From: Croceimicrobium sp965656185
GTDB lineage: Bacteria; Bacteroidota; Bacteroidia; Flavobacteriales; Schleiferiaceae
DNA length: 64,000 nucleotides
Assembly (NCBI GenBank): GCA_965656185.1
Contig: CBFHJH010000006.1
Coordinates: forward strand, 1 to 64,000
Direction: 5' to 3'
Both the position numbers and the translations under genes were made by a program. This document shows, in pieces, positions 50,245 through 58,969 of this stretch. The first letter of the stretch is position 1; each line of letters opens with the position of its first letter. The notes under the pieces were generated by a model. It saw only the letters and a list, made by a program, of their open reading frames with translations, searched no databases and was not told the origin of the DNA.

Positions 50245-50678
50245 ATTACTTATTGATATCCGGCGCAGCCGGTCCTGACGACTTCTTTAATGAAGAACGC
50301 ATCGCTGAATTCCTTTTCCAACATTTGGAAGAATACGGCGACCCCAAAGAGCAAATATTAGCCTGCCTCGACTATGTCTTTGATCCAGAAAAGGGTGGAT
50401 TTGTGGCGATAGCTTATGAAGACGACAAATCGATAAAAGGTGCCACCATTGTGAATAAGACCGGTATGAGTGGCTATATCCCAGAGAATATATTGGTTTA
50501 CATTGCTGTAGACGCCTCTACCCGAGGCCAAGGTGTGGGTAAAGCATTAATGGAAATGGCCTTAGAAGAGGCCGAAGGAGGAGTAGCTTTACACGTTGAG
50601 CCGGATAATCCTGCCAAGCATCTTTATGAAAAACTGGGCTTTACCAATAAGTATTTAGAAATGCGATACCAGAAGTAA
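50241..50678 (+). CDS. GNAT family N-acetyltransferase
   Basis: 145 residues. The acetyl-CoA binding motif A is present (ILVYIAVDASTRGQGVGKALMEMALEEA), and the C-terminal beta-bulge region reads LHVEPDNPAKHLYEKLGFTNKYLEMRYQK. The start ATG overlaps the symporter stop (ATGA), and its stop shares a base with the ATG of the M20 gene, so the three are tightly coupled. The acyl acceptor is unknown; an amino acid or its amine is plausible from context. Confidence 0.9.
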   Translation: MNYLLISGAAGPDDFFNEERIAEFLFQHLEEYGDPKEQILACLDYVFDPEKGGFVAIAYEDDKSIKGATIVNKTGMSGYIPENILVYIAVDASTRGQGVGKALMEMALEEAEGGVALHVEPDNPAKHLYEKLGFTNKYLEMRYQK

Positions 50679-51790
50679 TGGAGGCACGCGCTTTCCGGCA
50701 TCATTTACATCAGCATCCTGAACTGTCGGGAAAGGAATATAAATCTCAGGCCTTCATTAGTGAGCAGTTACAAGCATTAGGTTACCAGAAGCCAAAGGTT
50801 TTAGGTGAAACAAGCCTACTTCTAAAGACCTCTTTTAGCGCAAAGGGCCCTAAGATTTTGGTCCGTGCCGATTTTGACGCCCTGCCCATCGAAGAAGAAA
50901 ATACATTTGCCCATCGCTCGCAGAATCCAGGTGTTTCACATAAGTGTGGTCACGATGGACACGCGTCTATCCTTTTTGCTTTGGCAAAAAAGCTTCGAGA
51001 AAAACCCTTTGCCGATGGAACGCTTTATCTGCTTTGGCAGGCATCCGAAGAAAATGGCGAAGGAGCACAGAAGGTTTTGGATGACCCAGATTTCGAACAG
51101 TTCCCTTACGATGAGGCCTTTGCCTTACACAATATCCCTGGCCACCCCCTGGCTAAGGTTTTGGTGAAATCTAGCAATTTTACCGCGGGTGTTCGCAGTG
51201 TTTCTTTTCACTTTAAAGGATTAGAAAGTCACGCCGCCCACCCACACGAAGGACGCAACCCAGCGGCCGTCTTGAGTAAGACTCTTGCTTTGGCTGATCA
51301 ATTCACTCACAATAAACCGAATGATTCAAATTATTGTGTCGTTACGCCGGTTTACTCCAATTTGGGAGCTAAGAATTACGGTATAAGTCCCGCTTCCGCG
51401 GAAGCGCATTTCACGATCCGTACTTGGTCTGGGGAGCTTCTGGATCAGGTTTGCCAAGAGCTTAAGGAGAAGGTGGCACAATGGTCGGAAGAAGCAGGTT
51501 TGGAAATGACCTATAATTCATTCGAGGAGTTTTGGCCTAATATAAATACCGCGTCTTCGGTGGAGCTTATTAAAAAGTCGGCCGCAACGCTTAAATTAGA
51601 CTACCAGGAGATCGAGTACCCTTTTTCTTGGGGGGAAGACTTTGGCCTTTTTACCAAAGAAGTATCCGGTGCCATGTTTGGTATAGGCTCTGGTGAAGAC
51701 TGTCCGGTTCTCCATCATCCGGCTTACGATTTCCCCGACCATCTCATTGAGCCAGCCTCGGATCTTTTCTATCAAATGCTGAAAAACCGC
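50678..51790 (+). CDS. M20 family amidohydrolase/peptidase, 3' end in gap
   Basis: 371 residues are visible; members have about 380, so only the last few are missing in the gap. The metal ligands are present: RADFDALPIEE, CGHDGHAS, ASEENGEGAQ (catalytic Glu) and HHPAYDFPD near the end. The HFKGLESHAAHPHEGRNPA segment belongs to the dimerisation lid of the aminoacylase/IAA-amino-acid hydrolase type. It likely removes acyl groups from N-acyl amino acids. It starts on the GNAT stop and is followed by the alanine racemase gene. Confidence 0.9.
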
Positions 51791-51889
51791 NNNNNNNNNN
51801 NNNNNNNNNNNNNNNNNNNNNNNNNNNNNNNNNNNNNNNNNNNNNNNNNNNNNNNNNNNNNNNNNNNNNNNNNNNNNNNNNNNNNNNNN
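51791..51889. other. assembly gap (99 N) between M20 gene and alr
   Basis: The stop codon of the M20 gene lies in or just after this run. The true length is unknown. Confidence 0.97.
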
Positions 51890-51893
51890 TTCG

Positions 51894-53045
51894 ATGGAAA
51901 ACACTAGTTACATTGAGATTAGCCGTAAGGCTTTGCAGAATAATTTGGATTATATCCGATCCAAAATGAAGGCGGACACCCGCCTTTCTTTGGTTGTAAA
52001 GGGCAATGCCTATGGTCATGGGATAGACAGCTATGTACCACTAGCGGCGTCTTTAGGGGTAGATCATTTTTCGGTTTTTGACGCGCATGAGGCCTACCGT
52101 CTTAAGGCTGCGGTAGATTCTAACCCGGAAATCATGATCATGGGTATGATCGGGGAGGAGCAATTAGCTTGGGCGATAGAACAGGGGGTGAGCTTTTTCG
52201 TTTTCGAAGAAAAACGCCTGAAAGAAGCAATCGGTTTGGCCAAGATATTGAAGACCAAAGCGAAGATCCACCTTGAACTTGAAACTGGAATGAATCGAAC
52301 CGGTTTCGAAAGTACCAAGTGGAATAAGGTGGCTCAATTGATCCTAGATAATTCCGAATACCTTGAATTGGAGGGTTTGTGTACCCACTTTGCAGGAGCC
52401 GAGAGCATCGCTAACCACCTGCGAGTGAGGCAGCAGATCAAGAAATATAAGAAAGGGAGGCAGCAATTGGAAAAGAAGGGCCTAAAAGCGAAAATGGCTC
52501 ACACCGCTTGTAGCGCTGCTTTTTTACGGTTTCCTCAAACCCATCACGACTTGGTGCGCATTGGTATTTTACAATACGGCTATTGGCCCTCGGTAGAAAC
52601 CTTTATTGCCACAGAGGGCATGAAAGAAAATGCTCAAGACCCTTTGGAGAGAGTGATTTCTTGGAAAAGCAGAGTAATGAACGTGAAAAGCGTTCCTAAA
52701 GGACAGTATGTGGGCTACGGCACTTCCTTTCTGGCTACCCAAGATTTAAAGATTGCCACCGTTCCAGTTGGCTATTCCCACGGTTTTAGCCGGAGCTTAA
52801 GTAATGCCGGCCGCGCTTTGGTACGCGGTATGCGAGTAGGTGTAATTGGAGTGGTAAACATGAATGTAATGATACTGGATATTAGCCACTTAGATAATGT
52901 TGAGGTGGGTGATGAGGTGGTTTTGATCGGCGATCAAGGCGAACAAAGTGTCTCGGTTAGCTCTTTTAGTGAATACTCCGATCAAATGAATTACGAACTT
53001 TTAACGCGACTACCTTTAGATATACCGCGCTATATAAAAGACTGA
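51894..53045 (+). CDS. alr: alanine racemase
   Basis: 383 residues. PLP attaches to K36 in LVVKGNAYGHG (the usual form has Ala instead of Gly). The second catalytic base is the tyrosine in YVGYGTSFLATQ; the substrate-binding residues lie in HLELETGMNRTGF and RIGILQYGYWPS. The domain end MNYELLTRLPLDIPRYI is typical. It makes D-alanine for peptidoglycan or breaks it down. It lies in the symporter-to-racemase operon and its stop is 1 bp before the next gene. The start is just behind the gap and is probably true, as the first strand IEISRKAL is complete. Confidence 0.93.
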   Translation: MENTSYIEISRKALQNNLDYIRSKMKADTRLSLVVKGNAYGHGIDSYVPLAASLGVDHFSVFDAHEAYRLKAAVDSNPEIMIMGMIGEEQLAWAIEQGVSFFVFEEKRLKEAIGLAKILKTKAKIHLELETGMNRTGFESTKWNKVAQLILDNSEYLELEGLCTHFAGAESIANHLRVRQQIKKYKKGRQQLEKKGLKAKMAHTACSAAFLRFPQTHHDLVRIGILQYGYWPSVETFIATEGMKENAQDPLERVISWKSRVMNVKSVPKGQYVGYGTSFLATQDLKIATVPVGYSHGFSRSLSNAGRALVRGMRVGVIGVVNMNVMILDISHLDNVEVGDEVVLIGDQGEQSVSVSSFSEYSDQMNYELLTRLPLDIPRYIKD

Positions 53046-53046
53046 T

Positions 53047-54126
53047 ATGGCTTATTTAACCTTTAACCGTACTAAGCTTAAGCATAATTACGATTACCTA
53101 AAGCGGCTTTTCCGGGCGCATGGTATCGAGTGGGCCATTGTAACTAAGCTCTTATGTGGCGAGGAAAACCTACTTAAGGAAGTGATCGACTTGGGTATTA
53201 AAGAGGTATGCGACGCGCGCCTGATAAACATTAAGCGAATTAAAGAACTGGCTCCCGACGATGTTCAAACGGTTTACATTAAACCCCCGGCGCGGAAGAT
53301 CATTCCAGAAATAGTGCGTTATGCCGATGCGTCTTTTAATTCAGAGTACCACACCATAAAGGCGATCAGCGAAGAAGCCGGACGCCAAGGAAAAATGCAT
53401 AAGATCATTATAATGATCGAATTGGGCGATTTACGCGAGGGAATCATGGGCGAAGAATTGATCGATTTTTACGGATCAGTATTCGAGCTGCCCAATATAA
53501 AGGTAACCGGTATTGGCTCCAATTTGAACTGCCTGCACGGGGTGATGCCCAGCCAAGATAAGCTGATTCAATTATCTCTTTACAAGCAGCTGATCGAAGC
53601 AAAATTCGGTCGTAAGATTCCTTGGGTAACCGGAGGAACTTCGGTGGTTATTCCGCTCTTAGAAACCCACCAACTTCCCGAAGGAATCAATCATTTTAGA
53701 GTAGGTGAGACCCTTTATTTTGGTACGGATATCGTTAACCACACTGATATCAAGGAAATGGAGCAAGACGTAATAACCCTGTATGCCCAAATTATTGAAG
53801 TTACCGAAAAACCAGTGGTTCCCATTGGAGAGATGGACGCTAACCCCCAGGGTGAAACCTTTGAGGTGGACGAAAGTCTCTACGGAAAAACGACCCACCG
53901 CGCCATCTTAGATGTAGGCACCCTAGATATTTCTTCCGATTATTTAATACCCTTTAAAGACGATAGCATCGAGTTCGTTGGCGCAAGCAGCGACATGTTG
54001 GTGATCGATATACACGACAATAAAAGAGGCTATAAAGTGGGGGACTTTATCCCTTTCCACCTCAAGTATATGGGAGCGCTTACCTTATTTAACTCTGATT
54101 ATATCGAAAAACGCGTTATCGATTAA
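53047..54126 (+). CDS. PLP-dependent racemase of the ornithine/alanine racemase (YhfX/Orr) type
   Basis: 359 residues. The PLP lysine is K34 in AIVTKLLCGE. The motifs IIIMIELGDLREGI, GIGSNLNC, PWVTGGTSVV and GINHFRVGETLYFGTDI match the ornithine racemase/YhfX branch of fold-type III PLP enzymes, not classical Alr; E. coli YhfX and clostridial ornithine racemase are the known relatives. It is coupled to alr with a 1-bp spacer. Its substrate is probably an amino acid, but which cannot be deduced. The end overlaps the convergent M23 gene by 4 bp. Confidence 0.85.
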   Translation: MAYLTFNRTKLKHNYDYLKRLFRAHGIEWAIVTKLLCGEENLLKEVIDLGIKEVCDARLINIKRIKELAPDDVQTVYIKPPARKIIPEIVRYADASFNSEYHTIKAISEEAGRQGKMHKIIIMIELGDLREGIMGEELIDFYGSVFELPNIKVTGIGSNLNCLHGVMPSQDKLIQLSLYKQLIEAKFGRKIPWVTGGTSVVIPLLETHQLPEGINHFRVGETLYFGTDIVNHTDIKEMEQDVITLYAQIIEVTEKPVVPIGEMDANPQGETFEVDESLYGKTTHRAILDVGTLDISSDYLIPFKDDSIEFVGASSDMLVIDIHDNKRGYKVGDFIPFHLKYMGALTLFNSDYIEKRVID

Positions 54127-54755
54127 AAAAACGCACTTGGATTGGGGCAATTCTGTAAATAGGCTTTCGCCTGATGGGACTCTACCACACCGGGATAATC
54201 ACCCACGCGGCCCTCTAAATCCTTTATAAGCTGAAAATGTAAATGGGGTGGCCAGCCTCCGTTTTCAGGATAATCGCCCAAACGTGCTATCAACGCTCCG
54301 GGCGCAATGCTTTTTCCTGGAGTTAAATTTTCTAACTCTGCCAAAGCCAAGTGGCCGTAGAGGCTATATAAGTTTTGTTCAGGGTGTTTTAAGATGAGGG
54401 TACCGCCATAATCGCCAGGATTGTCGTTAAAAGCCCAAGAATGAACTTTTGCTGGCAAAGGATTATAGATCTCTAATCCGGCGGGAGCCCAAAAATCGAT
54501 CCCTAGATGTATACTTCTTTTGGAATCTTCACTATCGAAGTGTTTGAAGCGTCGGTAAACCTGTCGATTTTCACCGTAGCCCCCAATGGCGTATTTTCTT
54601 CCCGCTTGCCTTACCTTTTCTTCGATATAAGCACCCAGGCCCTCTTGGTCCTCTACCGACTCCAATTCCTTATTATCAACCGAAAGGTCTAAGCTGTAGA
54701 GATCGGAAGCGGAATATTCAACATTTAAAAGGGGAAACTGAGGTTTGATTAGCAT
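54123..54755 (-). CDS. M23 family metallopeptidase, no signal peptide
   Basis: 210 residues. The M23 core reads HLGIDFWAPAG (ligands H and D), DYGGTLILKH, YSLYGHL and PHLHFQLI. There is no N-terminal signal or TM, unlike the other M23 protein of the window (13843-14709), so the cellular location is uncertain. Homologues of this type can be fused to aminotransferases or kinases; here the domain stands alone. It is convergent with the racemase gene. Confidence 0.82.
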   Translation of the reverse strand: MLIKPQFPLLNVEYSASDLYSLDLSVDNKELESVEDQEGLGAYIEEKVRQAGRKYAIGGYGENRQVYRRFKHFDSEDSKRSIHLGIDFWAPAGLEIYNPLPAKVHSWAFNDNPGDYGGTLILKHPEQNLYSLYGHLALAELENLTPGKSIAPGALIARLGDYPENGGWPPHLHFQLIKDLEGRVGDYPGVVESHQAKAYLQNCPNPSAFF

Positions 54756-54914
54756 GGTTATTGATTAAGCTACAGGGTTGAACTGGTCCTCGATATGTGG
54801 TTTATCTAAATTTTCTGAAAACACTAAAGCGCTGACTTAATGATGTTTAAAAAGAGCCTTACCGTTTATCGAAGATTAATGACCGATAATCGAAAAATTT
54901 TCATCGAACCCAAA

Positions 54915-55277
54915 TTACTGACGCAAGATCTTTTCCATCTTCCTGCCCTTAGCCAGCTCATCTACCAATTTATCTAAATAACGTACTTGCTTGGTGAGTG
55001 GACGGTCAATTTCCTCAATGCGATAGCCACAAATTACGCCTTTAATAAGCTCGGCATTGGGATTCATCTTTGCTTCGGAAAAAAAGGTTTCAAAGTTCAC
55101 TTTGCGGTCAATCATGGAGTTTAACTTTTCTTCATCAAAACCGGTTAACCATTCAATAACCTGATGTAATTCTTGCTTTCGTCGGCCTTTCTTCTCCACC
55201 TTATTAAGGTAGTGGGGGTATACCGAAGCAAAAGTCATGGCGGCTATACGTGCGTGATGCTCTGGACTTGCTTTCAT
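54915..55277 (-). CDS. DUF2200 family protein
   Basis: 120 residues from the ATG at 55277, which lies 4 bp after the lipoprotein stop. A start 33 bp earlier would overlap that gene. Typical DUF2200: ARIAAMTFASVYPHYL, EKKGRRKQELHQVIEWLTGF, NPNAELIKGVICGYRIEEI and the C-terminal RYLDKLVDELAKGRKMEKIL. The function is unknown. It is probably co-transcribed with the lipoprotein gene upstream. Confidence 0.88.
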   Translation of the reverse strand: MKASPEHHARIAAMTFASVYPHYLNKVEKKGRRKQELHQVIEWLTGFDEEKLNSMIDRKVNFETFFSEAKMNPNAELIKGVICGYRIEEIDRPLTKQVRYLDKLVDELAKGRKMEKILRQ

Positions 55278-55281
55278 GGTG

Positions 55282-55962
55282 TTAATCAATTGGGATGAGT
55301 ACTCCTTCATTGTCCTCGGCAGTAAATAGTCCCTTTTGAGCCATTTCTTTTAGGCCCCTTTCGCTGAGAATGAACTCATCGCCAATAATATAATGTTCTT
55401 TTGCGTTGCCATCAGATTTATAGAGCACCTCAAGATCGCTGAAGCCAGGTAAAGCTTCTTTATCAATGAATTTCATTTGCCAATAGCCCTCACTGTTTTT
55501 GGTGAATAAGATCACTTGCCACCAATCATCATTAGCATCACGGTGACTGAGCAGGTAGTCCTTGCCACAGCGCCTTATAGTCATTCGGCTGTCTAAGCCC
55601 ATCACCACCTTTTGCTTTCTCCAAAAACGAATTTTAGCAGAATCCTTTTCAAAGCTAAAAGGCCCTTTTACGCGCTGGTCTACACTGTCTATCAAGTACA
55701 ATTTTCCAGAACGGGTTACCATACCCATATTCTTCAGTTGAATAGGAATTTCACTGGTGTCATTTTCTATAATCTCTATTTGCCTTTCGCCGATGCGTAG
55801 ATCCTCGAACCAATCGCTTTGATAATGCCCTTGAAGGTCGGCCGGGAAACGCTCAAGGGACTTTTGATCAAGGGGCAGGGGGGCTTCAAAATAAAAGGAG
55901 TCACAGGCGCCGAGTCCTAAACTTAGCAGAATGATGATCGAATAAAAGAATTGCCTTTTCAT
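55282..55962 (-). CDS. lipoprotein of unknown function
   Basis: 226 residues from the ATG at 55962. The signal peptide ends in a lipobox (LGLGAC, C20). The mature part is beta-rich, with SGKLYLIDSVDQRVKGPF and DYLLSHRDANDDWWQVILFTKN. No known domain is recognised. It lies 106 bp beyond the terminator of the thioredoxin operon and just upstream of the DUF2200 gene. Confidence 0.65.
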   Translation of the reverse strand: MKRQFFYSIIILLSLGLGACDSFYFEAPLPLDQKSLERFPADLQGHYQSDWFEDLRIGERQIEIIENDTSEIPIQLKNMGMVTRSGKLYLIDSVDQRVKGPFSFEKDSAKIRFWRKQKVVMGLDSRMTIRRCGKDYLLSHRDANDDWWQVILFTKNSEGYWQMKFIDKEALPGFSDLEVLYKSDGNAKEHYIIGDEFILSERGLKEMAQKGLFTAEDNEGVLIPID

Positions 55963-56010
55963 GTCGTTTATCAAAAAGTTTAAGTGTCTAAAAATGAGCC
56001 ATCTAAATTA

Positions 56011-56056
56011 AAAGCGACGCTTTCTTTCGATTAACGGAATAAGAAGGCGACGCTTT
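56011..56056 (-). terminator. long stem-loop, terminator of the thioredoxin-fold operon
   Basis: AAAGCGACGCTTTCTT (56011-56026) pairs with AAGAAGGCGACGCTTT (56041-56056), 16 bp with one A-A mismatch and one G-T pair, 14-nt loop. On the minus strand it is followed by TTTTAATTT. It begins 18 bp behind the stop at 56075. Each arm also contains a small palindrome (AAAGCGACGCTTT and AAGGCGACGCTTT). Confidence 0.75.
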
Positions 56057-56074
56057 ATCGAAATAATTAAGGCC

Positions 56075-57247
56075 TTATTGCGCCGTCATTTCTGCAATGA
56101 AGCTTTCGTAGTCTTCGGTGTCCACTCCTTCTTCTTTAGCTTTATCCAGCGCGGCAGTTTCCACCTTCAAAGCTTTTTCAGGGTAGCCATTCTTAAATAA
56201 TAGATGGGCATAGGTGTCGAGAATATGGTGGGAATCGTCGAGCTCGACCGCTCGTGCAGCCCATTCCTCTGCTGCAATATTAGCTTCAGGGTCGTCTACA
56301 TTTTGGTAAATGGTCCAACTTATGGAGTTTAATTGTTGCGCGTCTTCCCACATTACGTTTCGCACATTTTTAATCGCGGTCTGCGCATAGGCGTCGTAAT
56401 CTTCGTTCTTTTCGTGCTCCATCAGGTCTAAATTGAGCGCCACTTTTTTTGAGCCAGGGAAGTCGATACTGAGAAGCTCTTCGCGCAAGGAGCGATACAT
56501 TTTCATTTGCTCTTCGTTACGCGCCCGGTATAGAGTATTCGCTAAGGCGTAAAATACGGTTCGCTCAAAAAACTCTTGCGCTTCAGCGCCTTGTTCGTCA
56601 ATGAATAACTCGGCTTTAGCCAAGGCACGTTTAAACACATTGCTATTTGCGTTCGAAACCGAGTTGGTGATGATCTCCCAATTGTCGTCTTCTGCCCACT
56701 CTTCAATTTCGATGTTCTCGAAATAGCGATCCACGTCATTTTCATCCAGCATGTTCGCCTTAGAAGCGGTTTTGAAATATTCTTTCATGAAGGAGGCGTT
56801 GTCAAAGTTCTCCTCCTTATTAGCCAATAAATAAGGGAGATTGCGCTCTGGGTCTTTCGCCTGTTCGCCGGCATCGATATAATCTTGGGGTACTCTTGAC
56901 GCACCAACCGTTACCAATAGGCGCTCGCCTTCTGCGTTGAGATAAAGCAGGGTGGGATAAGCTCTAATGCCGTAATCCTTGGCAATGTCGATACCCTCGC
57001 CTTTTTCCATGTCGATTTTGAGACACACGTAATTTTCATTGTAGTAGTCGGCTACCTTCGAGTCGGTAAAGATGTTGGCCGACATCCACTTACAGGGACC
57101 ACACCAGGTTGTGTAACAGTCGATAAAAACGGGTTTACCCTCTTCCGCGGCAGCGGCCATACCTTCTTTAAAGCTGAGGTCGCGAAACTCGATCTTCGAT
57201 GCGCTGAGGCTGAGGCTAAGACTGAGGAGGAAAAAAAGATATTTCAT
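56075..57247 (-). CDS. secreted thioredoxin-fold protein with helical C-terminal domain
   Basis: 390 residues. A signal peptide (1-16) is followed by a thioredoxin-fold domain (about 20-130) with the redox motif WCGPC (C49, C52) and the cis-proline segment AYPTLLYL. Then comes a helical domain (about 140-390) with TPR-like features in the last part (AARAVELDDSHHILDTYAHLLFKNGYPEKAL). It probably reduces or isomerises disulfides in the periplasm. It follows the DUF3298 lipoprotein gene by 15 bp and is closed by a strong terminator. Confidence 0.88.
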   Translation of the reverse strand: MKYLFFLLSLSLSLSASKIEFRDLSFKEGMAAAAEEGKPVFIDCYTTWCGPCKWMSANIFTDSKVADYYNENYVCLKIDMEKGEGIDIAKDYGIRAYPTLLYLNAEGERLLVTVGASRVPQDYIDAGEQAKDPERNLPYLLANKEENFDNASFMKEYFKTASKANMLDENDVDRYFENIEIEEWAEDDNWEIITNSVSNANSNVFKRALAKAELFIDEQGAEAQEFFERTVFYALANTLYRARNEEQMKMYRSLREELLSIDFPGSKKVALNLDLMEHEKNEDYDAYAQTAIKNVRNVMWEDAQQLNSISWTIYQNVDDPEANIAAEEWAARAVELDDSHHILDTYAHLLFKNGYPEKALKVETAALDKAKEEGVDTEDYESFIAEMTAQ

Positions 57248-57262
57248 AGGTGATTGATTTTA

Positions 57263-58054
57263 TTAGCTATTTAATTGACTCTCAGATTCAAAACGATATT
57301 CTGGTCGAATAATTTCATGGACCTGAGAATAAGGAATAAAGATTTCTATACTTCCCATCGAATACGGAGCAATGTCGTAGGGATTATAAATTATGGTGAA
57401 GCCTTCGGGACCATAAAGGAAATTGGGGCTTAGGAAGAACTCGTCCTTCTCGAACCAAAAGCCTTTAGCACTCAACTGTTCGTTTTCACCAATTTGATAC
57501 TGCTGCTTTAAATTGACTTCCGCTAGTGTACTCAGACGGTCCTTCTCTCCGGGTAATAAAATGCTATCCAAACGCATTTCGGCACCATCGTTTAATCGAA
57601 ACAAGAGCGCCGAAATAAAATAGTTGGGATGTGCTCCCCCCGTGTAGCTCATGTGTTTACTCTGCAGGCCAAAAAGACCATTTTCGTTTAAGCAGACCTT
57701 AAGGCTTTGTTGAAGCTCCCAGGGAGCGGGGCTCTCAAAACCGTCGGCCGCAAAGCTCTTCCGCTCGTTTAGCATGCTTTCATAGAGCGCCTCATAAGAA
57801 CGAAACTCTTGATTGAAATTCACATTGCTGGCTATGAGATGTTCTTCGATTTGCTTTTGCACTGAAGGGGCGGGAGCTATCGTATCTAAGATGCGAATAT
57901 CTTCAATGAGAAAAAGCACACCTTCTGCTTCGCTACCAAAGGAAATAGTGTCCATTTCATAATGGAGCTCACGGGGACCCGTATTTTCTTTTTGCTTCTG
58001 ATTGCAAGCAAAAAGGAGAAATATCGAAAGGAATGTTAAACTGCGGGCGATCAT
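57263..58054 (-). CDS. DUF3298 (RsiV-like) lipoprotein
   Basis: 263 residues from the ATG at 58054 (a start at 58072 adds six). The lipobox is LLFAC (C17). The DUF3298 region includes SYTGGAHPNYFISALLF and NGLFGLQSKHMSY, and a C-terminal PYDIAPYSMGSIEIFIPYSQV; this is the domain of the anti-sigma factor RsiV that binds lysozyme. No sigma factor gene lies nearby, and the protein is a lipoprotein, so an anti-sigma role is not implied. Confidence 0.82.
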   Translation of the reverse strand: MIARSLTFLSIFLLFACNQKQKENTGPRELHYEMDTISFGSEAEGVLFLIEDIRILDTIAPAPSVQKQIEEHLIASNVNFNQEFRSYEALYESMLNERKSFAADGFESPAPWELQQSLKVCLNENGLFGLQSKHMSYTGGAHPNYFISALLFRLNDGAEMRLDSILLPGEKDRLSTLAEVNLKQQYQIGENEQLSAKGFWFEKDEFFLSPNFLYGPEGFTIIYNPYDIAPYSMGSIEIFIPYSQVHEIIRPEYRFESESQLNS

Positions 58055-58079
58055 AATTTTCAGGCTTTCCAAATAAACT

Positions 58080-58087
58080 TATTTTTG
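58080..58087 (+). promoter_or_regulatory. -7 promoter element for the MBL hydrolase operon
   Basis: TATTTTTG, an exact TAnnTTTG match, 21 bp before the ATG at 58109, between divergent genes. Confidence 0.5.
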
Positions 58088-58108
58088 ACCGAAAGCGTAT
58101 TCTAAGCT

Positions 58109-58963
58109 ATGAAATTATATTCTGTAAATCTGGGAACATTCAAATTAGATGGCGGAGCGATGTTTGGGGTGGTACCCAAATCGATCTGGCAACGCAATGT
58201 ACCCTCTGATGAAAACAACCTATGCGACTGGGCTCTGCGTCTTCTTCTCATTGAGGACGGCAATCGTTTGATCTTGGTAGATACCGGTATGGGGCATAAG
58301 CAAAGCGAAAAATTCTTTGGCTATTATTACCGAGGCGGCCATCATGATATGGATAAAGCCTTGGCCGAACACGGTTTTCACCGCGATGATATTACCGATG
58401 TATTTTTAACTCACATGCACTTCGACCACGTAGGCGGTGCTGTGATACAAGAAGGAGAGCAGCTTATCCCGGCCTTTAAGAATGCGCGGTATTGGTCAAA
58501 TAAACATCACTGGGACTGGGCCTCAGATCCAAACCCACGTGAGAAGGCTAGTTTCTTAAAAGAAAACTTCGAGCCATTAATGGCCACCGATCAAGTTTCA
58601 TTCGTAGATGTGCCCAATGTGAGTGGACTTTATGAAGCGGGCGACCTTCCTTTTAAAGTATATGTGGTAAACGGACACACCGAAGCCCAAATGTTGCCTT
58701 TCTTAGAAATAGGCGGTGAGAAGATCCTTTACACGGCCGACCTTATCGCCAGTACCGCCCACTTGCCTTTACCTTATGTAATGGGCTACGATGTAAGGCC
58801 CCTTGAAACTATGGCCGAAAAGGCTCCTATTTTAGAGCATTGCGTTAAAGATGATGTTAAGCTCTTCTTTGAGCACGATGCCCAAAATCAAATGTGCTCG
58901 GTTAAAATGACTGAAAAAGGAGTGCGTTTGGACCAAACTTTACAATTAAGAGATCTGTTTTAG
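58109..58963 (+). CDS. metallo-beta-lactamase fold hydrolase
   Basis: 284 residues. The metal motif is LTHMHFDHVGG (H102, H104, D106, H107); further ligands lie in VNGHTEAQ and LYTADLIAS. The layout matches a cytoplasmic quorum-quenching or aryl-ester-type subgroup rather than a beta-lactamase (no signal peptide). The substrate is unknown. It is 6 bp before the M1 peptidase gene, so the two probably form an operon. Confidence 0.9.
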   Translation: MKLYSVNLGTFKLDGGAMFGVVPKSIWQRNVPSDENNLCDWALRLLLIEDGNRLILVDTGMGHKQSEKFFGYYYRGGHHDMDKALAEHGFHRDDITDVFLTHMHFDHVGGAVIQEGEQLIPAFKNARYWSNKHHWDWASDPNPREKASFLKENFEPLMATDQVSFVDVPNVSGLYEAGDLPFKVYVVNGHTEAQMLPFLEIGGEKILYTADLIASTAHLPLPYVMGYDVRPLETMAEKAPILEHCVKDDVKLFFEHDAQNQMCSVKMTEKGVRLDQTLQLRDLF

Positions 58964-58969
58964 ATAGAT

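Noticed and set aside
57263..58054. Anti-sigma factor RsiV
   Set aside because: Only the DUF3298 domain is shared; there is no cytoplasmic sigma-binding part and no sigma gene nearby.
58541..58556. Further CACGTG cores (e.g. near 9085 and 58545) as parS sites
   Set aside because: They lack the flanking GTTT/AAAC arms; only three sites have the complete palindrome.
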